Shown one piece after another: positions 19,069 through 28,545 of a stretch of 64,000 bases of DNA; the stretch's first letter is position 1, and every line of letters starts with the position of its first letter. The position numbers were made by a program, and so were the translations under genes. Source of the stretch: Arboricoccus pini (GTDB lineage: Bacteria > Pseudomonadota > Alphaproteobacteria > Geminicoccales > Geminicoccaceae); the NCBI RefSeq assembly GCF_900187945.1, contig NZ_FYEH01000010.1, forward strand, positions 1 through 64,000. The letters run 5' to 3'. The notes beneath the pieces are model-generated. The model did not search any database and was not told the origin of the DNA. It saw only the letters and a list, made by a program, of their open reading frames with translations.

Positions 19069-19938
19069 GTCATGTCTTCAATGCAATTATCGGCCACGCT
19101 CTGGCTCGGCCTGACGACCCCGCTCGGCCTTCTCGTGGAATGCCGCCATCAGCGGTTGCCGGCGATCCTCGTTGCTTTCTTCCTTTGTGTCGTCCAGCCG
19201 TTACCGGGCTGCCGGCCAGCCATCCGTTGTTCGCTTTCAGGCTTGCGTTCAAACTCTTCGATGGCCGTCGCGCTGCTTGCGTCTTGATGGAGTCGCTTTT
19301 GTACTTGGTCAGCGCGCGCTTGGCGGGCGCTCCTGATCAGGCGGGCATAGCTCGCGGAAAGAAGCCAACTTACCGGTTGACGTCGGCGATCGCCGGGCGC
19401 GAACATCATCTGGGCATCGGCTCGTCCGAGCATCAAGGTGCCGGGCCGGCCGGGGTGCCGATCTTTCGCGAGGTGTCGCGCCCCTATTGCTATCCGTAGC
19501 CCAACGAGACACCGCCCAACTCGAGCGACTGTCGTCCCACGGCTAAGGGGTCGTGCAACCGCGTTTCTTGACCAAGGGCCCGGCTATGCTCTTCAAGGCG
19601 GATCGTCGGCGCATGGACCGCCAAGGCCAGCAGCCTCAAGGCTGTAGCAACGCTCATCAATACCGGACGCTGTGTCGACGTCCCGCCGGAGCACCACGCG
19701 ACCGGCACACTGACCTGACGGCCTTCATGACCGTGCCGGGCTTGGAGCATCTCTCAGTCCAGACGATCTTCTCGGTCGTGATCGAGCGCGACCGGACCGT
19801 GTCCCCCTCCGCAGCATTCCGGTCGACGTCGCGCGTCGCTCTGGATCGGCAGCCGGGCTCGGAGACCCCTGACCACACACCGGACCTGAGCCGATACTTA
19901 GGCCGGAGCGACACCCAAGGCCTCGAAACACCCGGTTC
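19069..19938. other. Decayed stretch without an intact gene
   Basis: About 870 bases of overlapping short frames on both strands with frequent frame changes and no complete domain. It could be the remains of one or more genes or of a mobile element, but no transposase motif was clear enough to name. It marks the downstream end of the kinase-containing operon. Confidence 0.5.
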
Positions 19939-20880
19939 CTAGATACGACTTAGATGAGCGACCCATTCCGGGTCGCGCATGAAAGTTCGCAAGCGGAGCA
20001 GCTTCCAGACGCCGTACTTGAAATAGTCGAACTCGAGCGTCGATATTTTCTGCTGCACGAACGACCAGAGCGCCCATTTGACGTCGGCAAGCGCCTTGTG
20101 GATCGCGACGCGGGAAACGATCTTCGGATCGACCCTGCCAAAATAAGCCTCGATCAACTCGAGCTCGACAGCAGCCGGATAGAACATCTCGCCGAACCAG
20201 ACGCCCAGATCGTAGCAGCGATCATTGTTGGCGGCGTATTCGTAATCGATCAGCATGATCGTCTTCTTGTCGTCGACCATGAAATTGCCGGCCATGGGAT
20301 CGTTGAAACATGGCACGAGGTCGAGCCCCGACGCTTCCAGTCGCGCGCGTGCCAGCCGATACTCGCCCATGATCCAGGCGAAATCCGGCGGCAACCAGCT
20401 GTCCAGTTCCTTCGCCTGCTCGATATGCTCCTCGATCATGTCGAAGATCGTCTTGGTGGCGCGCAGGAGGGGGGCCGAATGTAACGTCCGATAGGTATCG
20501 ATCGCCGCCAACCGCACCGCGCGGTCCTGGAAATCGCTATGCGTACAGGAGCGCCGGTCGGTAACGAAGGTCGTCACCTCGATGAGCGAGCCGTCCGGCA
20601 TCGGATGCACCGCAGGGCCGATCCCAAGCTGACTGGCCTTCTGCCCGGCATCGAGCGCGGTGCGCCGATCGATGAACATCTCGGTGCCATCGCCCGGAAT
20701 CTTGACGAAATAGTCGATAGGAGCACCCTCGACGACGACCCGCCAATTGGCATTGCTGATGCCGCCCGAGACGGGCTCGTAGGCGACGGCGCGTCCGCGC
20801 CAGTCCGGCTTCAGCAAGATCGCTGCCTCGATCCGGCGCTCGGCCTCACTCGAGGCCTCACCGAGCTTGCGACGTGTCAT
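19939..20880 (-). CDS. Choline/aminoglycoside-kinase-like phosphotransferase
   Basis: 313 residues of the APH/choline-kinase fold. GGISNANWRVVV forms the nucleotide loop and DYFVKIPG holds the ATP-binding Lys. The catalytic loop is FNDPMAGNFMVD (the usual HNDL reads FNDP), and IDYEYA carries the metal-binding Asp. The family phosphorylates small alcohols such as choline, ethanolamine or aminosugars in the cytoplasm. It is the last gene of the operon with an oligopeptide-type importer and lies 24 bases after a paralogous kinase. The replaced catalytic-loop His is common in LicA-like members and does not by itself mean inactivity. The substrate is unknown. Confidence 0.88.
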   Translation of the reverse strand: MTRRKLGEASSEAERRIEAAILLKPDWRGRAVAYEPVSGGISNANWRVVVEGAPIDYFVKIPGDGTEMFIDRRTALDAGQKASQLGIGPAVHPMPDGSLIEVTTFVTDRRSCTHSDFQDRAVRLAAIDTYRTLHSAPLLRATKTIFDMIEEHIEQAKELDSWLPPDFAWIMGEYRLARARLEASGLDLVPCFNDPMAGNFMVDDKKTIMLIDYEYAANNDRCYDLGVWFGEMFYPAAVELELIEAYFGRVDPKIVSRVAIHKALADVKWALWSFVQQKISTLEFDYFKYGVWKLLRLRTFMRDPEWVAHLSRI

Positions 20881-20904
20881 GGCATGTCCTCCGGCATGAT
20901 CGTC

Positions 20905-21864
20905 TCAAACATGGCGCAGCATCGCCTCGAAGCGCGGGTCATGGAGGACCATGCGCGCGCGCAGAAAGCGCCACTCGGCATATTTGACGAATTCGACATG
21001 CGATCTTGGACTGAGGCGTGCCAGGAGGTAGCCCCAGAGACCCCAGGCGATGTCATCAGCGGCACCCAGAAGTCGGGCGCGATGGTGCACACGTCGATCA
21101 TAGCCACCCAGGAACAGCTCGACCAAGGCGGCCTCCTCGTCCTCGAACTGGCAGATCTCGGCCATCACCGTGCCTAGGTCCCAATGCGGATCGGCGTCGC
21201 CCGCGAGGTCGAAATCGACGAGCTGCAGCCGGCCGTCCGGATGCAACATGACGTTGGACGACACGCCATCGAGGTGGCAGGGGCAAACATCCTGCCCAGC
21301 GCTGGCAATCGCCTCGGTGATGCCGGCACCCTGGCGAATCAGCCACCAGCCGTCGGGGGGCAGCGCGATGCCGAGGGTTTCGATCTTCCCTGCGAAAGCC
21401 GCCAGTCGCGGGCCCAGCTCCCGCTTCCTGGACATCGAGGGCGCAGCCTGGATCGCGCGCTTGGCGGCGATGAGCCTGGCCCGGACAGTGGGATCCAGGA
21501 ACTGATGAAGCCGCGCCCAGGCAAAGGGAGCTGGCAGGTAGTCAAAGAGGATGGCATCGTCGATCAGATAACGTGGCGCCGGCGAGACGCCGGCCTCCGC
21601 CGCGACCCGAGCGGCGGCGAAATCGCCTGTCGGGTCGAGGAAAGACGCCATTTCGGGCTCGGGCAGCTTCAAGAAAAGATGGGGCGGCGCATCGCCCTTG
21701 GCCACCAGCCAAGCGGTGGTGGCCACACCCCGATGGATGGGTGAGACGACCCCGCCCAGAGCGGGCGCGTAACGATAAGGCTCGCCTTCGCCGTCCGGGA
21801 GCTGGCGTAAGATGGCTTCAACCCGGGTCTCGAGTTTGCCCTCTGCCTCACCAACGGTCTTCAT
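20905..21864 (-). CDS. APH/choline-kinase-like phosphotransferase (paralogue of the next gene)
   Basis: 319 residues with the same fold as its neighbour. It has a SPIHRGVATTAWLV nucleotide loop, LFLKLPEPE with the ATP Lys, the catalytic loop CHLDGVSSNVMLHPDG (HLD form) and VDFDLAGDADPHWDLG carrying the metal-binding Asp. Both kinases end with a similar WGLWGYLLARLSP / EFVKYAEWRFLRAR type tail, which indicates duplication followed by divergence. The start is 14 bases after the carbamoylase stop, so it is part of the same transcript. Two kinases in one importer operon may act on two related substrates or form a heterodimer (inference). Confidence 0.87.
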   Translation of the reverse strand: MKTVGEAEGKLETRVEAILRQLPDGEGEPYRYAPALGGVVSPIHRGVATTAWLVAKGDAPPHLFLKLPEPEMASFLDPTGDFAAARVAAEAGVSPAPRYLIDDAILFDYLPAPFAWARLHQFLDPTVRARLIAAKRAIQAAPSMSRKRELGPRLAAFAGKIETLGIALPPDGWWLIRQGAGITEAIASAGQDVCPCHLDGVSSNVMLHPDGRLQLVDFDLAGDADPHWDLGTVMAEICQFEDEEAALVELFLGGYDRRVHHRARLLGAADDIAWGLWGYLLARLSPRSHVEFVKYAEWRFLRARMVLHDPRFEAMLRHV

Positions 21865-21878
21865 GGTAGCGTTCTTTC

Positions 21879-23126
21879 TCAGGTGCCGCTCGGGCGGCCA
21901 TCCATGCGATCAAGCCGCCAGAGCATTCTCGTCAGCAGCCGCGTGCCGTTCTCAAGATCCTCATGCGGCGTGAACTCGACCGCATTATGGCAGATGCCGC
22001 CTACCGAGGGTACGGCCACGACGATAGCGGGGCAGCGGGCCAGCACAGGTATGGCGTCATGACCGCCGATCGTGTCCAAGGTTTGCGTCGAGAGGCCGAG
22101 GTCTTCAGCCTCCTCCTGTGCGAGCCGGACAAGGCCCGGGGCGAAGCGACCGGCCGGGCGGCGATCGATGCTCAAGATCTCGGCGCGTACACCTGCCTTG
22201 TCCGCGCAGGGACCGAGCGCGGCGTTGAGCTCCCCCTCAGCCCACTCCAGGACAGCCATCTCCGGCGACCGCAGCTCGGCAAACAAGAGGGCCTCGCCGG
22301 GCACGATATTGGGCGAGTTCGGGATGACCTCGATGCGACCTACCGAGGTGTAGAGCGTGTCGGCCGCGCGCGGCGACAGGTCACGGATCGCGGCGATCAG
22401 ATAGGCCGCACCCAGGAGGGCGTCCTGGCGGTGCGCCATCGGCGTCGGCCCGGTATGCGTCTGGCGTCCGGTCACCTTGATCTTGACCTTGAGCGCCCCC
22501 CAATGCCGGGCAAAGGGGCCAATCTTCCGACCCGAGGCCTCGAGATCGCCGCCGCATTCCACATGCATCTCGAGATAGCTGACGGGATTGGGTGCCTCGT
22601 CCTTGCCGAGATAACCGGTCTCGCGCAACGCCGTCTCGACGCTGACGCCGTCGCCGTCCTTGCGGCTGAGCGCGTAGTCGAGCGTCAGTTGGCCACCAAA
22701 GACGCTGCTGCCCAGAAGGCTGGGCTGGAATCGGGCCCCCTCCTCGTTCATCCAGTCGACAAGGGCGAGGTTGCAGCGCGGGCTGAGGCCATGCGCCTGC
22801 GCGTGCCCCTTGAGGGCCAGGATCGCCTCGAGAGAAGCCACCACGCCATAGGCGCCATCGAAGCGGCCGCCATTGGGCTGGCTGTCCAGGTGGGAGCCCG
22901 TCAAGATGAGCGGCGCATCGGGGCCGGCCCATTCGAGAATGCCGAAAAGGTTGCCGATCGGATCGATGGCGACGCGAAGGCCTGCGGCCTCGAGCTGGCC
23001 CCGCAGCCAGTCGCGCGCTCTTCCATGCTCGCGGGTGCCCGCTGGACGATCCACGCCACCTCCCTTGGTGGCGCCGAAGGCGGAGACCTCGTCCATGAAA
23101 CGACGCAGGCGCTCGCCATCGATCAT
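21879..23126 (-). CDS. M20-family amidase / N-carbamoyl-L-amino-acid hydrolase-like (hydantoinase/carbamoylase)
   Basis: 415 residues of the Zn-dependent M20/AllC-type family. Metal-site motifs are TGSHLDSQPNGGRFDGAYG, the acidic pair in MNEEGARF and the C-terminal HNAVEFTPHED; YLEMHVECG lies in between. The lid/dimerisation segment contains GRQTHTGPTPM. Members hydrolyse N-carbamoyl amino acids, ureidoglycine or allantoate, so a C-N bond of a linear ureido or amide compound is the likely target. The start at 23126 lies 16 bases after the ATPase stop. It would process the compound brought in by the upstream ABC importer before or after phosphorylation by the two kinases (inference). Confidence 0.9.
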   Translation of the reverse strand: MIDGERLRRFMDEVSAFGATKGGGVDRPAGTREHGRARDWLRGQLEAAGLRVAIDPIGNLFGILEWAGPDAPLILTGSHLDSQPNGGRFDGAYGVVASLEAILALKGHAQAHGLSPRCNLALVDWMNEEGARFQPSLLGSSVFGGQLTLDYALSRKDGDGVSVETALRETGYLGKDEAPNPVSYLEMHVECGGDLEASGRKIGPFARHWGALKVKIKVTGRQTHTGPTPMAHRQDALLGAAYLIAAIRDLSPRAADTLYTSVGRIEVIPNSPNIVPGEALLFAELRSPEMAVLEWAEGELNAALGPCADKAGVRAEILSIDRRPAGRFAPGLVRLAQEEAEDLGLSTQTLDTIGGHDAIPVLARCPAIVVAVPSVGGICHNAVEFTPHEDLENGTRLLTRMLWRLDRMDGRPSGT

Positions 23127-23142
23127 TGGAAAGGACAAGGCC

Positions 23143-24978
23143 TCAGGCACCGGCGGTCTCCCTGGCTGCAACCCGCGGCGGCTCGACCAGAAAACAGGCC
23201 GCGAGGTCATGCGATGAGCGGGCGGTCAAGCCCGGATGCTGCGAGCGGCAGCGGTCGAAGGCGGATGGACAGCGGCTGGCGAAGCTGCAGCCGGGCGGCA
23301 GGTCGATGGGGCTGGGCGGCTCGCCCTCCAGCAGACAGTCCTCCGGTCGGTAGCGACGTTCCTCCAGCGTCGGCACGGCCGAGAGCAGCGCCTTCGTGTA
23401 GGGATGGCCGGGATCGAAGAAGAGCCGCTCGTTCGCGGCAAGCTCGACGATCTCACCCAGGTACATCACGGCGATCCGGCTGCAAACGCGCCGCACCATC
23501 GCGAGATCGTGCGAGATGAAGAGATAGGTGAAGCCATGCTGCGCCTGGAGACGCTCGAAGAGATTGAGGAGCTTGGTCTGCTCGGTCTGGTCGAGTGACG
23601 AGAGCGTCTCGTCCATGATGAGCAGCGCCGGCTCCAGGATCATCGCCCGGGCGACATTGACCCGTTGACGCTGGCCAGCACTGAGTCCAGCCGGCAGCTC
23701 ATCGATGAGAGTTGCATCCAGCCCCACTTCACCCATGACGTCCCTGACCTGGCGGCGACGCTCCTTGGCGCCTCCCAGGCCATGGATGCGCAAGGGCTCC
23801 TCGATGATGGCGCCGATCGGCGAGCGCGGCGGCAAGGAGGAGAAAGGATCCTGAAGGACCAGTTGCAGGCGGCGACGCAGTTTTTGCAGCGCGCTGCCGC
23901 CGCAGGTAGCCAGATCCTGGCCATCGAAGACGATCCGGCCGGTGTCGGGCGGCTCCAGCCGGGTCAGGAGCCGCATCAGGCTCGACTTGCCGCAGCCCGA
24001 TTCGCCAACGACGCCGAAATTGTCGCCCTTGAAGATATCGAAATTGGCGCGCCGGACCGCCTGGACGTGATTGTAACCGGCGAAGCTGTCGCGCTTCCTG
24101 ACCTTGTAGGTCTTGGAGACTTCCGAGACCGAGAGGAGCGGTTCCGTTGTCTGCCCGCGCGGCCTTTCGGCAGGGCCGTGGCCTTGCCAGATTGTCGGCA
24201 ACTCGCCGATGAGAGCTTGCGTGTAGGCGTGGATAGGATGACTGACGAGGCGGCGCGTGGCCTGACGCTCGACGATACGCCCCTCGTGGAGGACCAGGAG
24301 TTCGTCCGCGATGTCGGCCACGACCGGCAGGGAGGAGGAGACGAAGACAACAGCCGTGGCGAAGCGTTCCGTCAGTTCGCGCATCAGCTTCAAGATCTGG
24401 GCGGCGACCGTGACATCCAAGGGCTGGGTGACATTGTCGGCGACGAGCAGCTCCGGATCGCTGATCAGCGCATCCACGATCAGCGCCCGCTGCATCATCC
24501 CGCCGCTATACTGATAGGGATATTCGTGGAAGCGCTGGCTCGGGGAAGGAATGCGGACGGCTGCCAGAAGATCGACCGCCTTTTCGATCGCTTCGCGCCG
24601 GCTGGTGCGCGGCTGGACCGACAGGAGCTTCTCGACGATCTGCGCGCCCACCGTCTGAGTGGGGTCGAGCGTGCCCGCCGGATTGCCGCCCACATAGGCG
24701 ATCTTGCTGCCGCGCAGCCGGCCGAAGCCCTGTCGGTCGCCCAGAAGATCCTTGCCGCGCCAGGCGATCGTCCCGCCGGTGATGTGCAAGGGCTGCTCGA
24801 TCCAGTTGACGAGCGCCTTGGCCAGCACCGTCTTGCCGGCACCGCTGGCGCCGATCAGCCCCAAGGTGCGTTTGGCAGGGAGTTCGAAGGAGATGTCACG
24901 CAGGATCGGCCGCGTGCGACCACTCTGCAGTGCCAGGTCGACATTTAGCCCTTGGACGCCAAGCAGCGGGGCTTCCAT
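23143..24978 (-). CDS. Oligopeptide-type ABC transporter ATPase, two fused nucleotide-binding domains (DppD-DppF-like), first NBD degenerate
   Basis: 611 residues. The second NBD (from about residue 285) looks fully functional: GESGCGKSS, QDPFSS, LSAGQRQRVNVARA, LLIMDETLSSLD and FISHDLAMV, with the oligopeptide-type Cys-containing tail. The first NBD keeps Walker A (GASGAGKT, residues 43-50) and a YSGGMMQR signature. However, its Q-loop Gln is Gly98 (GGNP instead of FQDP), the catalytic Glu is Asn182 (ADNVTQPLD instead of ADEPTTALD) and the switch His is Ser215 (VSSSL instead of THDL). One ATP site is therefore probably non-hydrolysing. The start overlaps the permease stop (ATGA). Confidence 0.92.
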   Translation of the reverse strand: MEAPLLGVQGLNVDLALQSGRTRPILRDISFELPAKRTLGLIGASGAGKTVLAKALVNWIEQPLHITGGTIAWRGKDLLGDRQGFGRLRGSKIAYVGGNPAGTLDPTQTVGAQIVEKLLSVQPRTSRREAIEKAVDLLAAVRIPSPSQRFHEYPYQYSGGMMQRALIVDALISDPELLVADNVTQPLDVTVAAQILKLMRELTERFATAVVFVSSSLPVVADIADELLVLHEGRIVERQATRRLVSHPIHAYTQALIGELPTIWQGHGPAERPRGQTTEPLLSVSEVSKTYKVRKRDSFAGYNHVQAVRRANFDIFKGDNFGVVGESGCGKSSLMRLLTRLEPPDTGRIVFDGQDLATCGGSALQKLRRRLQLVLQDPFSSLPPRSPIGAIIEEPLRIHGLGGAKERRRQVRDVMGEVGLDATLIDELPAGLSAGQRQRVNVARAMILEPALLIMDETLSSLDQTEQTKLLNLFERLQAQHGFTYLFISHDLAMVRRVCSRIAVMYLGEIVELAANERLFFDPGHPYTKALLSAVPTLEERRYRPEDCLLEGEPPSPIDLPPGCSFASRCPSAFDRCRSQHPGLTARSSHDLAACFLVEPPRVAARETAGA

Positions 24979-25901
24979 CAGGCGAGCCCTCCAAAGATCC
25001 GGTTGCGTGCTCGCTCGAGTGCCGCGCCCATGAGATTGACCGAGGTCAGCGTGACGCAAAGGAAGATGCCGGGCATCGTCGCGATCCACCAGGCGTTCAA
25101 GAGATATTTCCGGCCATCGGCGATGAGGTTGCCGAAGGTCGGGGTCGGCGGCTGTACGCCCAGGCCGATGAAACCCAGGATCGATTCGAAGATCATCATC
25201 CGCGCGATGTCGAGCACGGAGACGAAGACGATGGGCGGCAGGACGAGCGGGGCCAGGAGTAGTGCCATGATCCGGATGTCGGAAGCGCCTAGAACCTTGG
25301 CGCCCCGCACGAATTCCTTGCGACTCTCGGCCATGACGACACTGCGCGTGACCCGGGCATAAGTGGGCCAGCCCGCCAAGCCCAGGACCAGGACGATCGC
25401 CGGAATCGTCGGCCGCGAGACACCCAGGATAGCGATCGCCAGAATGATCATCGGAATGGAGAGCTGCGCATCCGTGAGGCGCATGAGGATCGTGCTGATC
25501 CAGCCGCCTTTGTAGCCCGCCACCATGCCGATCGTGCAACCGATCAGCAGCATGACGATGACTGTCGAAACCCCGATCAGAAAGGAATAGCGCAGGCCGA
25601 CCAGGCAGCGAAGTAGCATGTCGCGGCCGAGCTGATCGGTCCCGAGCGGATTTGTAAAGCTCCAGTTAGGCCCCAGGAAGAGCGGGGGCAGGAGGCGCCC
25701 GCGCACATTCATTTTCAAAGGGTCGATCGAGCTGAGCTCGGGATAGAAGCAGGCAAGCAGGAAAAGGATCAGGAAGACGACGAGGCCAATCTTGAACTCC
25801 GGCTGGCGGAACGCTTCGGCCCAGACGCGGCGGGTAAGCGATCTTCCCCGATCAGGCGCCATCGCGAGCTTGCCCATGAGGGCTGGATCGACGCTAGCCA
25901 T
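24978..25901 (-). CDS. Oligopeptide-type ABC transporter permease (DppC-like)
   Basis: 307 residues. It has a cytoplasmic N-terminus, then six predicted membrane segments starting at IGLVVFLILFLLACFYP. The DppC features are present: HPLGTDQLGRD-like NPLGTDQLGRDML and the EAA coupling loop at EFVRGAKVLGASDIRIM. It pairs with the DppB-like permease. Its start overlaps the DppB stop by one base and its stop overlaps the ATPase start, so the three subunits are translationally coupled. Confidence 0.93.
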   Translation of the reverse strand: MASVDPALMGKLAMAPDRGRSLTRRVWAEAFRQPEFKIGLVVFLILFLLACFYPELSSIDPLKMNVRGRLLPPLFLGPNWSFTNPLGTDQLGRDMLLRCLVGLRYSFLIGVSTVIVMLLIGCTIGMVAGYKGGWISTILMRLTDAQLSIPMIILAIAILGVSRPTIPAIVLVLGLAGWPTYARVTRSVVMAESRKEFVRGAKVLGASDIRIMALLLAPLVLPPIVFVSVLDIARMMIFESILGFIGLGVQPPTPTFGNLIADGRKYLLNAWWIATMPGIFLCVTLTSVNLMGAALERARNRIFGGLA

Positions 25902-26881
25902 CAGTAGTCGAGCCTCGGATCGATGGTGGTGGCCAAAAGGTCGACGGCGATGTTGATCAACACGAAGGCGGCGCTCGTGATGATGGCGATACCCTGGATC
26001 AGCGGGAAGTCACGCTGCAGCACCGCGTTGATCGTCAAGAGACCGAGACCCGGATAATCGAATATGTACTCAACAACGAGAACGCCCCCCAGGAGCATGC
26101 TGAACTGCACGCCCAAAAGGTTGAGGAGGGGGACGGAGGCGTTCTTCAAGCCATGTCGCAGGACGACGCGGGAGCGGCTGAGTCCTCTGACCGGGCCGGC
26201 GGCGATAAAATATTCCTGCATGACCTGCGCCACCGAAACGGTGAGGGTGCGGATCATGAAGGGGGCCATCTCGATGGCAAGGACGAAGGCCGGCAGGATG
26301 GTCCAGGCAAAGCCCTGATAGCCAATGGCGGGCAGCCAGGCGAGCTTCACCGAAAGGAGTAGGATCAGGACGATGCCCAGCCAGAAATTCGGCAGGGAAA
26401 CGAAGATCGATCCCAGATAGAGTGCCAGCCGGTCGGGCCAGCGGCCAGGGTAGAGGCCGCCCGCGACGCCCAGTGGGAGCGATATCAGGAGTGCCATGAG
26501 GATGGCGGTGAGGGCCAGCTGAAAGGTGCGGGGTGCTGTCTGGGCCACAAGTGTGAGAACCTCAGCACGCTCGCTGCGGCTGGCGTCGTTGAAGGCGGCG
26601 CCCCCCGTTGCCGCCCCATCCGCCGGCCGGACGAAGGATTGGCCGAAATCGCCTTGCACCACGTGTGCTGCATAGCGGCCGAACTGAACGAGGATCGGGT
26701 CGCGGAGCCCCATTTGGGTCGCGATCTGCTCGATCAGCGCCTCGGGGGCCATGCCGCCCGCCATCAATCGGACAGGATCGCCCGGCACGACCCGAAGCAA
26801 CGTGAAGATCAGGAACATCACCAGGAAGATGATGACGAACCCCTGAAGCAGCCTGCGAGCCAGAAAACTCAAGACGAACAT
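25901..26881 (-). CDS. Oligopeptide-type ABC transporter permease (DppB-like)
   Basis: 326 residues. The N-terminal membrane segment runs into the DppB motif LLRVVPGDPVRLMAG. The EAA loop region reads YFIAAGPVRGLSRSRVVLRHGLKNASVPLL, and the C-terminal VVEYIFDYPGLG and DLLATTIDPRL are standard for the family. A periplasmic loop of about 50 residues between the first two membrane segments is normal for DppB. It follows the binding-protein gene by 36 bases. Confidence 0.93.
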   Translation of the reverse strand: MFVLSFLARRLLQGFVIIFLVMFLIFTLLRVVPGDPVRLMAGGMAPEALIEQIATQMGLRDPILVQFGRYAAHVVQGDFGQSFVRPADGAATGGAAFNDASRSERAEVLTLVAQTAPRTFQLALTAILMALLISLPLGVAGGLYPGRWPDRLALYLGSIFVSLPNFWLGIVLILLLSVKLAWLPAIGYQGFAWTILPAFVLAIEMAPFMIRTLTVSVAQVMQEYFIAAGPVRGLSRSRVVLRHGLKNASVPLLNLLGVQFSMLLGGVLVVEYIFDYPGLGLLTINAVLQRDFPLIQGIAIITSAAFVLINIAVDLLATTIDPRLDY

Positions 26882-26917
26882 GCCGGGCGGTCCTAAAGAT
26901 CCTTGGTGCGATAGGGT

Positions 26918-28495
26918 TCAGGCGTCGGTTGCCTTGGACGCGTCCATGTCGCCTGCGGGATTGATGAAAAGCCCGTCCAGTTCCTTGCGCATCGCATGGA
27001 TCAGGACAGAGGTGAAGAGCGAGAGGGCCGGCATCTTGCTGGCGATGGTCGGCAGCGTTTCGGTCTGCAAGACCTGCTTGCGCTCCTCCAGGCTGCCGGC
27101 ACCGCGCTCTTTGTCGAGCACCGCATCGATCTCTGGATCGACGATGCCACAGATGCGCTTCGAGCTCGAATGGAAGTGGGTCCGGATAATGAGGTCCGGC
27201 TCCGGCGAGCCGGTCGACCAGCCGCAGTCGATCATATGGCCCGGACCGCCGCCCGGGCGGTCATAGAGTCGCTCGTTCCAGGCGGCGACTTCCATGACGT
27301 TGAGCGTCACCGGGAAACCCTGCTCCTGCAGCATAGCGGTAATGAGTTCGCCATATTCCTTGGTCTTTGGGTAGAAGCCGGTCGAGGTAATGTATTCGAG
27401 GGGCGGCAGGCCCTGACCATTGGGAAAGCCCGCTTCCTTGAGGAGGGCCTGGCACTTCTCGGGATCGTAGGCGGGATAGTTCGGCAGGTCGCTATAGCCG
27501 AACTTGATGGGCGAGATGAAATTGTTCGAGCCATGGCCGGCGTCGCCCAGGATTTCCAGGACCTGCGAACGGTCGATCGCATGGCAGGCGGCGAGACGCA
27601 GGCGGGGATCGTTGAAGGGCGGCTTGGAGCAGCGGAACCAGAGATATTTGTTCTCGACGGAGACCAGCGAGGAGATCTTGACGTTCGCGTTCTGCTTGGC
27701 GGTCTCCACCTGCTCGGGCTCGAGCCGCTCGATGATGGAAGCCTGACCGTTCAGGAGCGAGAGCAGCCGCGTCGTCGCGTCGCCGACGAACTGGACCTGG
27801 ACGCCCGGCACCTTGGGCGCACCCTTGAAGTAGCCGGGGAAGGCTTCGAGCACGGTCGTATTGCCCTGCTGCGCGACGAATTTGAAGGGGCCGGTGCCGT
27901 TCAGCCGCTGGCTCAGCGGCCCGTTCGGCCCGCCCGCCACGTCCTTGGCCGACATGATCGGCAGGAAGGCCGCGAGGAAGACAAAGAGGCTCGAACCATA
28001 GCCGCCCTTCGTCGTATCGACGATCACCGTGAAGTCGTCGGGTGTCGTCACGTCGAAGGTTGTGTTGTTGCCCGGATACCATTGCGCCGGCCGGTCGGGC
28101 AGGCTGCCATATTCGAAGGTCGCCTTGACGTCGGCCGCCGTGAACGGCTGGCCGTCGTGGAAGGTGATGCCCTGACGAAGCTTGAACTGGATCTTGTGCG
28201 GATCCAGCACCTGAATGTCGGTCGCCAATTCCATGACGATCTCGTCGGGCTTCTCGGGACGCATGGGCGCGCGCGCCAGGAAGCCCATGCAGAAGCCCTC
28301 GATGTTCTTTTGCGAGAGCGTCGTGTGCGCGGTCGGATCCCAGTTGCCGGTAATATTCTCGGCCGACTGAAAGACGATTGGCTTGTTCTCGGCGGCGAAT
28401 GCACTGTTGATCAGGAAATCCGGGTTGAGGCGAGGCAGCCCGAACATGGCGCCGCCCAACGCAGCGCCCTTCAGAAAATCACGACGGTCGACCAT
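26918..28495 (-). CDS. Peptide/nickel-type ABC transporter substrate-binding protein (family 5), Tat-exported
   Basis: 525 residues. The N-terminus MVDRRDFLKGAALGGAMFGLP is a twin-arginine signal (RRDFLKG), so it is exported folded. The SBP family 5 features are the QFKLRQGITFHDGQPFTAADVKATF segment (the HDG signature) and a long two-lobed body ending in INPAGDM. It would capture the operon's substrate in the periplasm. Family 5 proteins bind oligopeptides but also opines, glycosides, nickel chelates and other bulky solutes, so a peptide cannot be assumed. It follows the phosphatase-like gene by 50 bases. Confidence 0.93.
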   Translation of the reverse strand: MVDRRDFLKGAALGGAMFGLPRLNPDFLINSAFAAENKPIVFQSAENITGNWDPTAHTTLSQKNIEGFCMGFLARAPMRPEKPDEIVMELATDIQVLDPHKIQFKLRQGITFHDGQPFTAADVKATFEYGSLPDRPAQWYPGNNTTFDVTTPDDFTVIVDTTKGGYGSSLFVFLAAFLPIMSAKDVAGGPNGPLSQRLNGTGPFKFVAQQGNTTVLEAFPGYFKGAPKVPGVQVQFVGDATTRLLSLLNGQASIIERLEPEQVETAKQNANVKISSLVSVENKYLWFRCSKPPFNDPRLRLAACHAIDRSQVLEILGDAGHGSNNFISPIKFGYSDLPNYPAYDPEKCQALLKEAGFPNGQGLPPLEYITSTGFYPKTKEYGELITAMLQEQGFPVTLNVMEVAAWNERLYDRPGGGPGHMIDCGWSTGSPEPDLIIRTHFHSSSKRICGIVDPEIDAVLDKERGAGSLEERKQVLQTETLPTIASKMPALSLFTSVLIHAMRKELDGLFINPAGDMDASKATDA

Positions 28496-28545
28496 CGATC
28501 AATGCTCCGAGATTGGCCGCGAGGCGCGGCAGGCGGGGGAGAGGG

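Noticed and set aside
19490-19942. Frames resembling a transposase or repeat protein
   Set aside because: No DDE motif, helix-turn-helix or terminal inverted repeats could be found, so it was recorded only as decayed sequence.
21963-23519. A 518-codon plus-strand frame over the M20 carbamoylase and ATPase genes
   Set aside because: It lacks motifs, is opposite two clear genes and is typical of GC-rich antisense frames.
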